From Bacteroidales bacterium (GTDB lineage Bacteria > Bacteroidota > Bacteroidia > Bacteroidales > JAQUTK01), in NCBI GenBank assembly GCA_028709785.1, contig JAQUTK010000030.1, positions 1-47,288 on the forward strand: DNA of 47,288 bases, in the 5' to 3' direction. A program made the position numbers and the translations under genes. Of this stretch, positions 36,047 to 44,499 are shown piece by piece (positions within the stretch are counted from its first letter, which is position 1; each line of letters opens with the position of its first letter). Under the pieces are notes generated by a model. That model saw only the letters and a list, made by a program, of their open reading frames with translations. It did no database searches and was not told where the DNA came from.

Positions 36047-37216
36047 TTATTTTTCATTTTCAGCCGCGTGAATAAATTTCTTGTTTACGCCTTTCAAACG
36101 GAAAAGGTTGAGAAACATCTTTAAGGCAAGAAAGGGGGCTTTCATCAAAGCCTTTGGAAATCTCTTGGTAACTAACTCATCAGGAATAGCAAATGAAAGT
36201 GAAACAATCAACAAAATGAAGACGCCCCACCATTTCAGACTAATCGTCCATTGAAAGAGTGTCATGAGAAGGGTAATGAATCCAGTAAAGGCAATCAGAA
36301 GTACACGGGGCATCATGATCCATTGAATAATCTTATCGGCATAATCAAAATTGCCACTGATCAAAGCCGCCGGTAGTTGTGGTAATGTGTGAATCATAGA
36401 TCCGACTTGAGCAGCCATCCATCTTCTGCGTTGTTTGCCAAACTGCTCTTCTTTCCTTGTTTTTTTATCATATACAGGGACATTGTCCATGAAGTCGATA
36501 TAAATATGATCCTTGAGAAGCAGAGCTTCCAGTTCCTTGTCTTCTCCCGCAGTGATTAACTTGTCAATATTTTCGGCGAACCAGATGTATTCAAAAGCCA
36601 TTCCGGATCCGATAAGAGCCGAAGAAAAGCCCAAACGTTCATGACCACGTCGAAAAACTGAATTGTTAATCTCTTCACTGACAGCATCCAGTAAAGCAAT
36701 ATCACTATCCACATTTGCAGCTTTTCGGTGTGCCTGAATGGCTTGTGAACCTGCTGCAAAGCAGTTATTGAATTGAGTAAGGAAATTTTCCTCCACCTGA
36801 TTATCGGCATCCATCACCACGACATAATCATATTTATCGGTGGGGAGCGTATGGATGGCAAATTGCATCGCTTTCGCTTTTGAACTGTTTTCGAAGTTTA
36901 CCTCCAGCACTGTTACGTGAAGATCTCTTAATTGTTTTAATGTATGAGGTTTCATCTGATCTGAGATAACCACAATCTCATAATGAGCGGACGGATAATT
37001 CTGACTGAGCATGGAGTGAACAGCATCCATAATCACATCATCCTCCTTGTAGGCGGGATAAAGAATCAGAAACGACTTTTGCTTTTTTGCGGTAGGGTAG
37101 TCATCAGTTCTTCTTATAAGATTTGCAGATGCAAATATGAATATATAAAAAACCTGTAATGCTATGATAACAAATAGAATCGTATCAAAATAGTCAATGA
37201 AAGTACTCCAGTTCAT
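36047..37216 (-). CDS. Membrane GT2 glycosyltransferase with a Q(R)RRW-like motif
   Basis: 389 aa. One N-terminal membrane helix (about residues 8-35) precedes the GT-A catalytic domain (about 45-280), and further hydrophobic segments lie near 300-365. The catalytic acidic motif is VVMDADNQVEENF (about 130-142). The sequence KQRRRWMAAQ at about 260 matches the Q(R)RRW motif of processive GT2 enzymes such as cellulose and hyaluronan synthases. That motif is unusual inside an operon that also carries a Wzy-like polymerase. It could be a processive synthase or a non-processive relative keeping the motif. It follows the GT2 gene at 37221 by 4 bp. Confidence 0.85.
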   Translation of the reverse strand: MNWSTFIDYFDTILFVIIALQVFYIFIFASANLIRRTDDYPTAKKQKSFLILYPAYKEDDVIMDAVHSMLSQNYPSAHYEIVVISDQMKPHTLKQLRDLHVTVLEVNFENSSKAKAMQFAIHTLPTDKYDYVVVMDADNQVEENFLTQFNNCFAAGSQAIQAHRKAANVDSDIALLDAVSEEINNSVFRRGHERLGFSSALIGSGMAFEYIWFAENIDKLITAGEDKELEALLLKDHIYIDFMDNVPVYDKKTRKEEQFGKQRRRWMAAQVGSMIHTLPQLPAALISGNFDYADKIIQWIMMPRVLLIAFTGFITLLMTLFQWTISLKWWGVFILLIVSLSFAIPDELVTKRFPKALMKAPFLALKMFLNLFRLKGVNKKFIHAAENEK

Positions 37217-37220
37217 AAGA

Positions 37221-38123
37221 TTATTTTTTTTTGTTTTTTAATCGATAGAAATGAAAGGCGCCCCGTAATGTTGCAGAGGCAAGACTATATTCTCTGTTCA
37301 AAAGGAACCGGAGAATATCTTTGGGAGCTACAATAAACAACTGATAGATAATAGAAAGCATCCGGGTCAATCCTTTCCTGTTTCTCCATGCAAAAAGTAA
37401 ACGATTACGGGTGAGGTAATAGGTACGAAGCGGACTGTTTTGTCCGGTGCTCTGACTCTCCTTATGAAAAACAGTGCATTTCGGCTCGTACCATAATTCA
37501 TAGCCACATGTACCGATATGCTCACACCAATCCAGCTCCTCGTAATAAAGGAAAAATATTTCCGGCATTAGTCCTGCTTTATTAACAACCTCTCTTTTCA
37601 AAATCATTGCCGCTCCATGTGTAAAAGGTGTTTGAAGAGCTGTTTCATGTTGGCCGTTATCTGCTTCACCAAAACCAATTAACGCGTTACGGATGGTTAC
37701 AGAGGTTAACGGAGTATACCCTGCAAATTGAATATTCTGTGGGGGGGCTGCAAACTTTATTTTAGGCGATACGACACCGATCGAAGGAGCCGATTCCAGA
37801 CGTTCAATCAGATAGTGAAAGGTATCATCTGTGACAAATGTATCGTTGTTGAGCAGGAAGATATATTTTCCTTTTGCCTGAGTGATTCCGAGGTTGTTTC
37901 CACCTGAGAATCCCAGATTCTTCTCACTCCGGATTACTACAACGGAAGGGAACATCTCCTGCAAGAGAAGTGCTTCATTCTCTCTGGATCCGTTATCCAC
38001 CACGATAATCTCAAGAGGCAAGGAGACATGCATCTGTAACGAACGAATCAATTCAATGGTATCTTTTTTTCCATTATAATTGACTGTTATAACTGATATA
38101 TCAGGCAGGTTGTTTTGCATCAT
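37221..38123 (-). CDS. GT2 glycosyltransferase, WbbL/rhamnosyltransferase-like
   Basis: 300 aa, GT-A fold. The N-terminal DISVITVNYNGKKDTIELIRSL and ILLNNDTFV (a DXD-like Asn-Asp site) are typical of the family, as is ELDWCEHIGTCGYELWYEP. Family members often transfer rhamnose, but the donor cannot be told from sequence alone. The short hydrophobic C-terminus may touch the membrane. Its start overlaps the end of the polymerase gene by 23 bp, so translation is probably coupled. Confidence 0.9.
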   Translation of the reverse strand: MMQNNLPDISVITVNYNGKKDTIELIRSLQMHVSLPLEIIVVDNGSRENEALLLQEMFPSVVVIRSEKNLGFSGGNNLGITQAKGKYIFLLNNDTFVTDDTFHYLIERLESAPSIGVVSPKIKFAAPPQNIQFAGYTPLTSVTIRNALIGFGEADNGQHETALQTPFTHGAAMILKREVVNKAGLMPEIFFLYYEELDWCEHIGTCGYELWYEPKCTVFHKESQSTGQNSPLRTYYLTRNRLLFAWRNRKGLTRMLSIIYQLFIVAPKDILRFLLNREYSLASATLRGAFHFYRLKNKKK

Positions 38124-39606
38124 CTATGTTCTTTTGTGACTCTAATGCAGCATTTTCTTCTTCAAGTAACTCTTGATCCAGTCTTGGTCCGATATACACA
38201 TAGACCATGGCCATATACGAAATCATTCCGTTTGGAAATCCCAATATTGCATTTCCATACGAGGCGGCGAATATTCCTATCGAACCACAATACAATGCGA
38301 CAAGAATACCTCTTAACTCTTTATTTTTTATTTTGAATGCAATAATATATGCTCCCCAAGCATAAATTATAGCATTCACTATCAGATATAAACTAAGACC
38401 AACAATGCCCGTTTCTGTCCAAACCATTACCAACCATGAATCGGGAGGGATCTCTGGTATATCGGACTTCTCAACATAGCGTAATGCTTGTCCTGCACTT
38501 AGTCCCAATCCAACGCCAAAAGGATGTTTGGCCATATATGTCTTGAGAATTGTTTGGTTCTGTTGTCTAACAACAAAAGACGCGTCATTCGCATCAAAGG
38601 AAGTACGCATCCTTTGAATATACCGATTACTACCTCCAATAGTCGTATAGTTTAAAAAGATGAATGCAGCTGAGACTACTATGATTCCAAAAATGATTGT
38701 TTTGATCTGTTTGGAAAATAAGATAAAGCTAGTCAGACCTACAAAAGGAATAGCAGTTGCTGATCGTGTTCCGGAAATCAACATGCCATACAGACTTAGC
38801 ATGGCAATGAAGAGAAAAAAATATTTACTCCGTTCACTCTTCATGAAAAAAGCTGCTATAGCATAGACTACGAGAGAAAACCCATTGCTGGTTCCATAGT
38901 TGGCAGCATCTGTGAAAATTGAGAAATATCGAATACCACTAACTAAAAAATGAGTTCTTGAACCACCTTCTGCAATAAGCCACTGTGATTCTCTGGCATC
39001 AAACCCAAAGAAATTTTGATAAAATCCTTTTAAGGTAGCAATAATAATAAATATTGACCAAATATAGAGAAAGAGCTTCAGATCTTTGTAGCGGTTGAAA
39101 ATAAGTGGAACGAAAATTGCAATACAAATTGAATAAAAAGCATATGGCCCAATATTTATTGCCCAAGCCTCAAAAATCACATCCCTACGAAATAGTTGGA
39201 TAATTAGATATACTGTCCATACTATCCATAGATAAAAAAAAGGTGTTTTTACATGTTTCCAATTCATCTTTTTGAAAAGGGAATATACCAATAAGAAAAG
39301 AATAAAAGCAATAGAAAAAGCAAGCATAATCATCCCCGGCTTTATATTCGAGACATAGCGGGCGATTGTCATGATGAAGTAGTTAAGCGTGAAAAATAAA
39401 ATGAATAAGTAATATGGAGCACTAAGAACTAATGTGATGCTCATCAGAATCAATGGTAACAGGGCAAATGTGAGACCAAAAGCAGGTCCTCTATTCAAAG
39501 ATAGGTAATATAATAGGTATACACAAGCACATAATCCACAACTGATGTAAATATTGGAGTAGAGTAGAGTTATGATATTGTGGTATAATCCTTTGAAAAT
39601 GCGCAT
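38101..39606 (-). CDS. Wzy/O-antigen-ligase-like polymerase, membrane protein
   Basis: 501 aa with about twelve membrane helices and a large periplasmic loop in the second half. The GLGLSAGQALRYV and PPDSWLVMVWTETGIVGLSLYL block is the signature of the Wzy_C/O-antigen ligase family. It could polymerise lipid-linked repeats or join the polymer to an acceptor; sequence cannot separate these two. The C-terminal end is charged (QELLEEENAALESQKN). It follows the co-polymerase gene by 5 bp, as expected for Wzy/Wzz partners. Confidence 0.85.
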   Translation of the reverse strand: MRIFKGLYHNIITLLYSNIYISCGLCACVYLLYYLSLNRGPAFGLTFALLPLILMSITLVLSAPYYLFILFFTLNYFIMTIARYVSNIKPGMIMLAFSIAFILFLLVYSLFKKMNWKHVKTPFFYLWIVWTVYLIIQLFRRDVIFEAWAINIGPYAFYSICIAIFVPLIFNRYKDLKLFLYIWSIFIIIATLKGFYQNFFGFDARESQWLIAEGGSRTHFLVSGIRYFSIFTDAANYGTSNGFSLVVYAIAAFFMKSERSKYFFLFIAMLSLYGMLISGTRSATAIPFVGLTSFILFSKQIKTIIFGIIVVSAAFIFLNYTTIGGSNRYIQRMRTSFDANDASFVVRQQNQTILKTYMAKHPFGVGLGLSAGQALRYVEKSDIPEIPPDSWLVMVWTETGIVGLSLYLIVNAIIYAWGAYIIAFKIKNKELRGILVALYCGSIGIFAASYGNAILGFPNGMISYMAMVYVYIGPRLDQELLEEENAALESQKNIDDAKQPA

Positions 39607-39611
39607 AACAT

Positions 39612-41789
39612 TTATCTGTAATTGGGGGTATTACTTTCCGTGAAACTTAGTTGCGAAAAACGATAGATCAAGTTGGACAACAAATTATATGGAGGCAATT
39701 GACCTGTAAACTCTTCCACAACATTTCTGCTTGATTTATTTAATACAATGGAAATATTGTTTTCACAAAAGGTTTTTGTCTTTTCAAATAATTGTTTGTC
39801 TGTGTCTTTCCATCCTCGTTTTGCATTTCCAACAAACAAATTATAATCGGCTTTCTTTAGCAAATCACAGGGAACAAAATTCTGTCTTAGATAAGGATAT
39901 TCAATAATAATAATATCTTCGTTTCTTGGTTTATAAAAATCGGTGATATCCTTAGCCAACATATATGCTTTCGATTCTGGATCAAAATCCTCTTGAACGT
40001 TAAGAATTCTAACGTAAAGTCCCTTTGCACTCCAAAAATCGGCAAGTTTTTCTGCAACAAAACTTTTTCCATCCCCTTGTTCTGAACTAAGAATATTAAG
40101 AACTATTGGACTTTTTGACGTGTTAAAATGAGCAAAAGCTGCATTTCCTAACGCTTGGGTTGCCATTGAATAGCAGATAGAATCGTATCTCCGGTAACTT
40201 AGGTTGCTTTTTGTTGGAAAAGCACTGATAACTTTTCCTTTTGAAAGAATCTCTGTACGAAATTTATCACGAAGAGTACGGTCAGTCACTTCTAGCAAAA
40301 AGAAAAACCCTATAATAAAAAGAAAGGTTCCTATTCCGGCGCTGGCTACTAAAAACTTACGCTTGGTAGATTCTGCATTTAAAGGATAAGAAGGTGGATT
40401 GATGATTTTAAGTGTGGTAGAGGTCATTTGTAATGTTTTCTGTCTTAGTCGTGCCGCATTTAAAGCATTTAAGATTGATCCGTAGATACTTTCGGTAAAA
40501 TTGACCATACGTTCTTTTCGTTTGATTGTTGAGCCAATTGGGGCAAAGTAAAGGTATTTTTCATCAAGTTCGGCTCGACGGCGCTCCATTTCTGAGAGTT
40601 GTGCATTAGTACTTTCAAGTTTAAGGACTTCTTCCAGCCAGGTACTAACAATTTCTTTCGTACTTAATCCTTCTTTCGTGTATTTACGAAGTGCCAGATT
40701 TTCTGTGAAATTCTGAAAGTCACTTTCTGATTCCTTCAAATCGCTTTTCAATTTTTCAACTTCAGCTAAACCGCCTTCTTTTGCATCTTGGAATGTTTCA
40801 GCTTGTGCAATATTGGCATTTATGGCAGATATATTATTCAACTTATCCATAAACAAAGTATTGTCACGGAGCAACTTAATTTGATCCCCGACCCTTCTTT
40901 CAAGGTAATCGACCAACTCTTTAGCACTTTTATTTTGTTTCAACATCTCATCATATTTTATTTCAAAATCTGAATTCATTGTTGCTACTGCTTGAGTTTC
41001 AAATTCATAATTAATGACTCGATTATCTACATAAAACTTCGTTAATGAATCTTCTTGAGTATGCAAGATCTTATCATATTTAGCTAATTCGGATTCAAAA
41101 TACTCAATAACCTTATTTGTTTCTCCAAAACGAATATCCTGATATTGATCAACGAATTCTTTGATTAAGATATCTAACGTATTATAAGCAATACCGGGAT
41201 CGTCAGTCGTATAGGAGATTTGGAGCATATCACTATTAGGGAGATGTTCTACCTTGATATTTTTAAGTGAGTTGTAGCTATAAAGGGGGTGAAAATAGTT
41301 GAAGAGTCCATATACAAAATTGTTTTTATCTGGTTTTTCGTAAGCAAGCAGATTGGCAACCGTTATGTCTTCGCTAGTTTTATTAATAAGACCCAATAGG
41401 TTTGAATGGTCTATTGGGCGTTTACTTCGCTCATATATTTCCCTGTATTTTGAGGCGGTAATGTAATTATTATCTTTATTTGGGTCGCCATTGATCATTG
41501 ATCGAGCATAAAGCCTTAAAGACACTCTCTTAAGTGTACTTTCGGCTGTAATAATATTTATCAGATTACTAAGCAGTGTCGTATTCTCAGATTGATTTCT
41601 TGCTATACCATTTGATTCTTCTATGCTATATCCACTGATGATTCCTGTATAAACGGTGGCGCTTACATCATACGATTTATCCATGTTTCTAGTCTTCCAT
41701 ATCATCAGCAAAGTGACCATTAACGGAAGAATAATGAGCCACCAACGGATCCTGTAAAGGAATCTAAAAAAATATCTGATATATTCCAT
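39612..41789 (-). CDS. Wzc-like polysaccharide co-polymerase with decayed ATPase domain
   Basis: 725 aa. A Wzz-type domain spans two membrane helices (about residues 15-35 and 495-515), with a long periplasmic coiled-coil region between. A C-terminal cytoplasmic domain resembles BY-kinases. Walker A is visible as SSEQGDGKS. However, the Walker A' aspartate-rich motif is replaced by ILNVQEDFDPE, the Walker B region is DIIIIEYPY with Glu at the usual Asp, and the tyrosine-rich tail is absent (it ends SFTESNTPNYR). Chain-length control and scaffold functions are likely. Autophosphorylation on a C-terminal tyrosine cluster is not. Confidence 0.85.
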   Translation of the reverse strand: MEYIRYFFRFLYRIRWWLIILPLMVTLLMIWKTRNMDKSYDVSATVYTGIISGYSIEESNGIARNQSENTTLLSNLINIITAESTLKRVSLRLYARSMINGDPNKDNNYITASKYREIYERSKRPIDHSNLLGLINKTSEDITVANLLAYEKPDKNNFVYGLFNYFHPLYSYNSLKNIKVEHLPNSDMLQISYTTDDPGIAYNTLDILIKEFVDQYQDIRFGETNKVIEYFESELAKYDKILHTQEDSLTKFYVDNRVINYEFETQAVATMNSDFEIKYDEMLKQNKSAKELVDYLERRVGDQIKLLRDNTLFMDKLNNISAINANIAQAETFQDAKEGGLAEVEKLKSDLKESESDFQNFTENLALRKYTKEGLSTKEIVSTWLEEVLKLESTNAQLSEMERRRAELDEKYLYFAPIGSTIKRKERMVNFTESIYGSILNALNAARLRQKTLQMTSTTLKIINPPSYPLNAESTKRKFLVASAGIGTFLFIIGFFFLLEVTDRTLRDKFRTEILSKGKVISAFPTKSNLSYRRYDSICYSMATQALGNAAFAHFNTSKSPIVLNILSSEQGDGKSFVAEKLADFWSAKGLYVRILNVQEDFDPESKAYMLAKDITDFYKPRNEDIIIIEYPYLRQNFVPCDLLKKADYNLFVGNAKRGWKDTDKQLFEKTKTFCENNISIVLNKSSRNVVEEFTGQLPPYNLLSNLIYRFSQLSFTESNTPNYR

Positions 41790-41800
41790 AGTTTGAAATG

Positions 41801-42580
41801 TTATTTAGTTGTCGGTCTAGTGACAATAGATGTTTTAGTTAAAATTTCCAATCTAAGTAGAGAATTCATTAAAGTTGATTTAGATCCCTCATATGACTCT
41901 TGAGCTTTTGATTGAATTGATTTACCAACGCTGATATCTGATTGATCTTTTTGTCCATTAAGAAAGTCCTGTTCAAGCATTTTGAACATTGCATTGGCAT
42001 AAATAAGAGCCTGGGCTTGTAGTTTCAGTAATGAAATTTGCAGTTTTGCTAAAACATACAACTCTACAATAGAAGTATGTAATTGATCTATAACTACATC
42101 ACGTTGCGCCTCGGCAATTTCTACAGCAACCTGTTGTCTTTTAACTCTTGGTCGCAAATCTAAAAATGATTCCAATGAGATATTAAAACTTGCTCCGACT
42201 TGCCAGTTGTTTGTTGTTTGTCCTGAATATTGTGACATCAAAGGAGTAGTAGCGTCGGAATATGAAGAGAACATTCCCATATTCCCATGAAAATAACCAC
42301 TTCCCAAACTGAAATATGTTGACCAAGCTCTCTTTTCCTTACTTAATAGCAGTTTTTGTTCTTTGATTCTTAAATCAGAAAGCCGAATATCGGGACTCTT
42401 AGCAGCATTTTGATACAGGACCTCTAATGGTGGAAGTGCCAAGCCTTTAAATTCGTCCTCGTTAAATAAAACGCTATCATTAGTAATCGATTGAATGGAG
42501 TCCAATTTTTGTGCAAAAGTTTTAGTCATTCCACATAGGAATAGCTGAACTACAAGCGATATAATTATTCGTTTTTTCAT
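41801..42580 (-). CDS. Half-length TolC-like outer membrane/periplasmic protein
   Basis: 259 aa with a Sec signal peptide (MKKRIIISLVVQLFLCGMTKTFAQ). The mature part matches one repeat of TolC-family outer membrane factors: a helical stretch with LRIKEQKLLLSKEKRAW, then a beta-strand segment (FSLGSGYFHGN ... WQVGASFNISLESFLDLRPR), then a long helix pair. TolC proteins are normally about 430-480 aa with two such repeats. A one-repeat version would have to form homotrimers or hexamers differently. No frameshift or truncated partner is visible. It sits where an OPX/Wza exporter would be expected, between the priming transferase and co-polymerase genes. Confidence 0.75.
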   Translation of the reverse strand: MKKRIIISLVVQLFLCGMTKTFAQKLDSIQSITNDSVLFNEDEFKGLALPPLEVLYQNAAKSPDIRLSDLRIKEQKLLLSKEKRAWSTYFSLGSGYFHGNMGMFSSYSDATTPLMSQYSGQTTNNWQVGASFNISLESFLDLRPRVKRQQVAVEIAEAQRDVVIDQLHTSIVELYVLAKLQISLLKLQAQALIYANAMFKMLEQDFLNGQKDQSDISVGKSIQSKAQESYEGSKSTLMNSLLRLEILTKTSIVTRPTTK

Positions 42581-42593
42581 AAATGGTACAATT

Positions 42594-43745
42594 TTAAATA
42601 TTATCTTTCTGAATGAATGATGTTAACGTCTGAAGAATTATTTTAATGTCCAACCAAAAAGAAAAAGTCTTTGCATATTTTATGTCCAATTCTTTACGCT
42701 CTTCAGGAGACATCCGTCCGCTTTCTCCACGTTTTTCTACCTGCCAAAGTCCTGTTAATCCGGAAGGTCCCATAAAACGATCTATAGCATCATCACTGGT
42801 TAGTAGCTCTGCTTCATAAAGAGGGAGTGGGCGGTTGCCTACAATGGACATATCTCCTTTCAGTATATTAAACAACTGAGGTAATTCATCGATGCTATAT
42901 TTGCGGATTATATGTCCTACCTTTGTTATTCGGGGATCATTTTCCAATTTTACAAAGGCTTTGGATTGTTCTGCATTTTTTTGATGAAGGAAGTCTAGTT
43001 CATTAATTTCAAAATCATCAGAAATGAGAATCACATTCTCTTCCTCTTCATCCTGAGTTGTGTTTTCTTTATAGATATTATCCAACTCAATATTCTCAGC
43101 CTTATATTGATTCAATGCAGCTAAATCTTTTAAGTGTTTATCCGCATTTGTATACATGGAACGAAATTTCAGGAAATCAAAGATGATATAATTGCTCCCT
43201 ACACGTTTCGATTTATAAATAATACAGCCTTTACTTTCTAATCGAATAGCAAGAGCTGTGATAATCAGCACAGGGGATAAACATAGAATCGCACATGAAG
43301 TAAAGAATATATCAAATAGTCTTTTCCATAAAGGAAGATGGAATTGTTTAATTTCTTGTTTTTTATTTGAATCTTTTGCAAAAAAGGATTGTTTATTGAG
43401 AATGAAATCTATAACTCCATCGAATTCATCTTTATTAATCTCAGGAGAAAGAGTATGACAGATTCCACTTTTCAAATATAGCATGCTTTCTTCTTTGCGC
43501 ATTTCATCAGCAATCAATACAATCGATACATAAAAAAATCTTTTGTGCAGGTATGACAAACTTGAAATGTCTACACCAACACTTTCTCTTGAGTAAAAAA
43601 CAATTACTGGTTCAAGGCTATCTATTTTGTTAATAAATAATGCGGCATGATCAACGTCATAAAAAGACATTAAATGATTATCGCATATCTCCATCAGACG
43701 CTTACGGGACTTTTTATTCCTTCCAATGTAAATAAGGTGGTACAT
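42594..43745 (-). CDS. Undecaprenyl-phosphate sugar transferase with N-terminal pseudo-receiver domain
   Basis: 383 aa. Residues about 1-115 have the alternating strand-helix layout of a receiver domain, but the phospho-acceptor Asp site reads VIVFYSRES and the conserved Lys-Pro is replaced by LSPEI, so it cannot be phosphorylated in the usual way. Residues about 135-383 form the bacterial sugar transferase domain (WcaJ/PglC type): one hydrophobic segment near 140-168, KSKRVG, FLKFRSM, NDPRITKVGHIIRKYSIDELPQL, GDMSIVGNRPLPLYE, and GLTGLWQVEKRG. A roughly 60-residue acidic insert (about 203-262) splits the domain. It should start the repeat unit on undecaprenyl phosphate. It follows the receiver gene by 3 bp. 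Confidence 0.88.
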   Translation of the reverse strand: MYHLIYIGRNKKSRKRLMEICDNHLMSFYDVDHAALFINKIDSLEPVIVFYSRESVGVDISSLSYLHKRFFYVSIVLIADEMRKEESMLYLKSGICHTLSPEINKDEFDGVIDFILNKQSFFAKDSNKKQEIKQFHLPLWKRLFDIFFTSCAILCLSPVLIITALAIRLESKGCIIYKSKRVGSNYIIFDFLKFRSMYTNADKHLKDLAALNQYKAENIELDNIYKENTTQDEEEENVILISDDFEINELDFLHQKNAEQSKAFVKLENDPRITKVGHIIRKYSIDELPQLFNILKGDMSIVGNRPLPLYEAELLTSDDAIDRFMGPSGLTGLWQVEKRGESGRMSPEERKELDIKYAKTFSFWLDIKIILQTLTSFIQKDNI

Positions 43746-43748
43746 GAA

Positions 43749-44111
43749 TTAATTTATTATCTTTTTTATTCGAATTTTTAGTTCGAGGGGGTTGAATGGC
43801 TTGACAATATAATCTTCCGCTCCTTCCTCTAATAACCGGATGCGTTCAGAAGTACTATCTTCACTGGAAAGCATAACTACTGGTATTTGTTTAAAGATAA
43901 TATTGCTCTTCAGATAATGCAATAACTCATCTCCTTTCATATCTGGCATCCGGATATCTGATATTATTAAATCCGGCATGTTCCCTTCTTGTAACCAATG
44001 TATTACTTTCAAGGGATTATCAAAATATGTATATTCATATTCTTTTGAAAGATAGAGACCTACAATCTTTCCAATTGATTCTTTATCATCCACCAAAACA
44101 ATTTTCTTCAT
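43749..44111 (-). CDS. Stand-alone response-regulator receiver protein (CheY-like)
   Basis: 120 aa, a single receiver domain without an output domain. All key residues are present: acidic pair Asp8/Asp9 (LVDDK), phospho-acceptor Asp52 (DLIISDIRMPD), Ser82, and Lys104 (YIVKPFNP). It is the first gene of the exopolysaccharide operon, 3 bp before the sugar transferase with a pseudo-receiver domain. No histidine kinase is encoded nearby. It could switch the pathway on or off by binding the pseudo-receiver domain or another operon product. This is inference. Confidence 0.93.
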   Translation of the reverse strand: MKKIVLVDDKESIGKIVGLYLSKEYEYTYFDNPLKVIHWLQEGNMPDLIISDIRMPDMKGDELLHYLKSNIIFKQIPVVMLSSEDSTSERIRLLEEGAEDYIVKPFNPLELKIRIKKIIN

Positions 44112-44159
44112 TCTGATTATTGTGTATTAGAGTTAATGTACTGCATATACAACTTTACT

Positions 44160-44179
44160 GTAATGTAAAAGTAATGTAA
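44160..44179 (-). promoter_or_regulatory. Direct repeat TTACATTAC x2 in the exopolysaccharide leader
   Basis: On the minus strand TTACATTAC occurs twice, at 44179-44171 and 44168-44160. Centres are 11 bp apart, one helical turn, as in many response-regulator binding sites. It lies about 50 nt upstream of the receiver gene's start codon, inside the leader predicted from the promoter at 44350-44380. Confidence 0.4.
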
Positions 44180-44349
44180 TTTATTTGAATACTATGCTTT
44201 CGAATATTTAATTTTAAATCCGACCTTGCTTTTTAATAACATTTTAAAAACTATAGCATTTACCAATAGACTTAGCTAGAATAATCTGTATTGTGCTATC
44301 CTTCTGTCATTAGGAGTTTCTTTCAAAGCTATCGACCAAAATGTTTGGA

Positions 44350-44380
44350 CAAATATATCATTAATTCACATATATCACAA
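44350..44380 (-). promoter_or_regulatory. Predicted promoter of the nine-gene exopolysaccharide operon
   Basis: On the minus strand TTG (44380-44378), a 20-nt spacer and TATATTTG (44357-44350) form a good Bacteroidetes promoter. The start would be near 44343, giving an unusually long leader of about 230 nt before the first gene at 44111. Confidence 0.55.
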
Positions 44381-44420
44381 TAAACGGAGAATCAAAAACT
44401 GAAAAAGATTGCTCCAATAA

Positions 44421-44458
44421 AAATGCGGAAGTAAGATGTTGAAAACCACTTCCGCATT
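44421..44458 (-). terminator. Rho-independent terminator of the LruC-type lipoprotein gene
   Basis: AATGCGGAAGT and ACTTCCGCATT form a perfect 11-bp stem with a 15-nt loop (44433-44447). On the minus strand it runs into a short T-rich tail (TTTTATTGG). It separates the lipoprotein transcript from the exopolysaccharide operon. Confidence 0.85.
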
Positions 44459-44499
44459 ATACAAATTTATAGGTCTGAAACTTATCCTTTTATAATATC

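Larger units (their letters stand above)
44112..44499 (-). other. 388-bp intergenic leader of the exopolysaccharide operon
   Basis: This stretch has no coding sequence. On the minus strand it holds the terminator of the LruC-type gene (44421-44458), then the promoter (44350-44380), then an AT-rich leader of about 230 nt with the direct repeat at 44160-44179. I saw no UpxY/NusG-like antiterminator gene and no recognised riboswitch. Confidence 0.55.
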
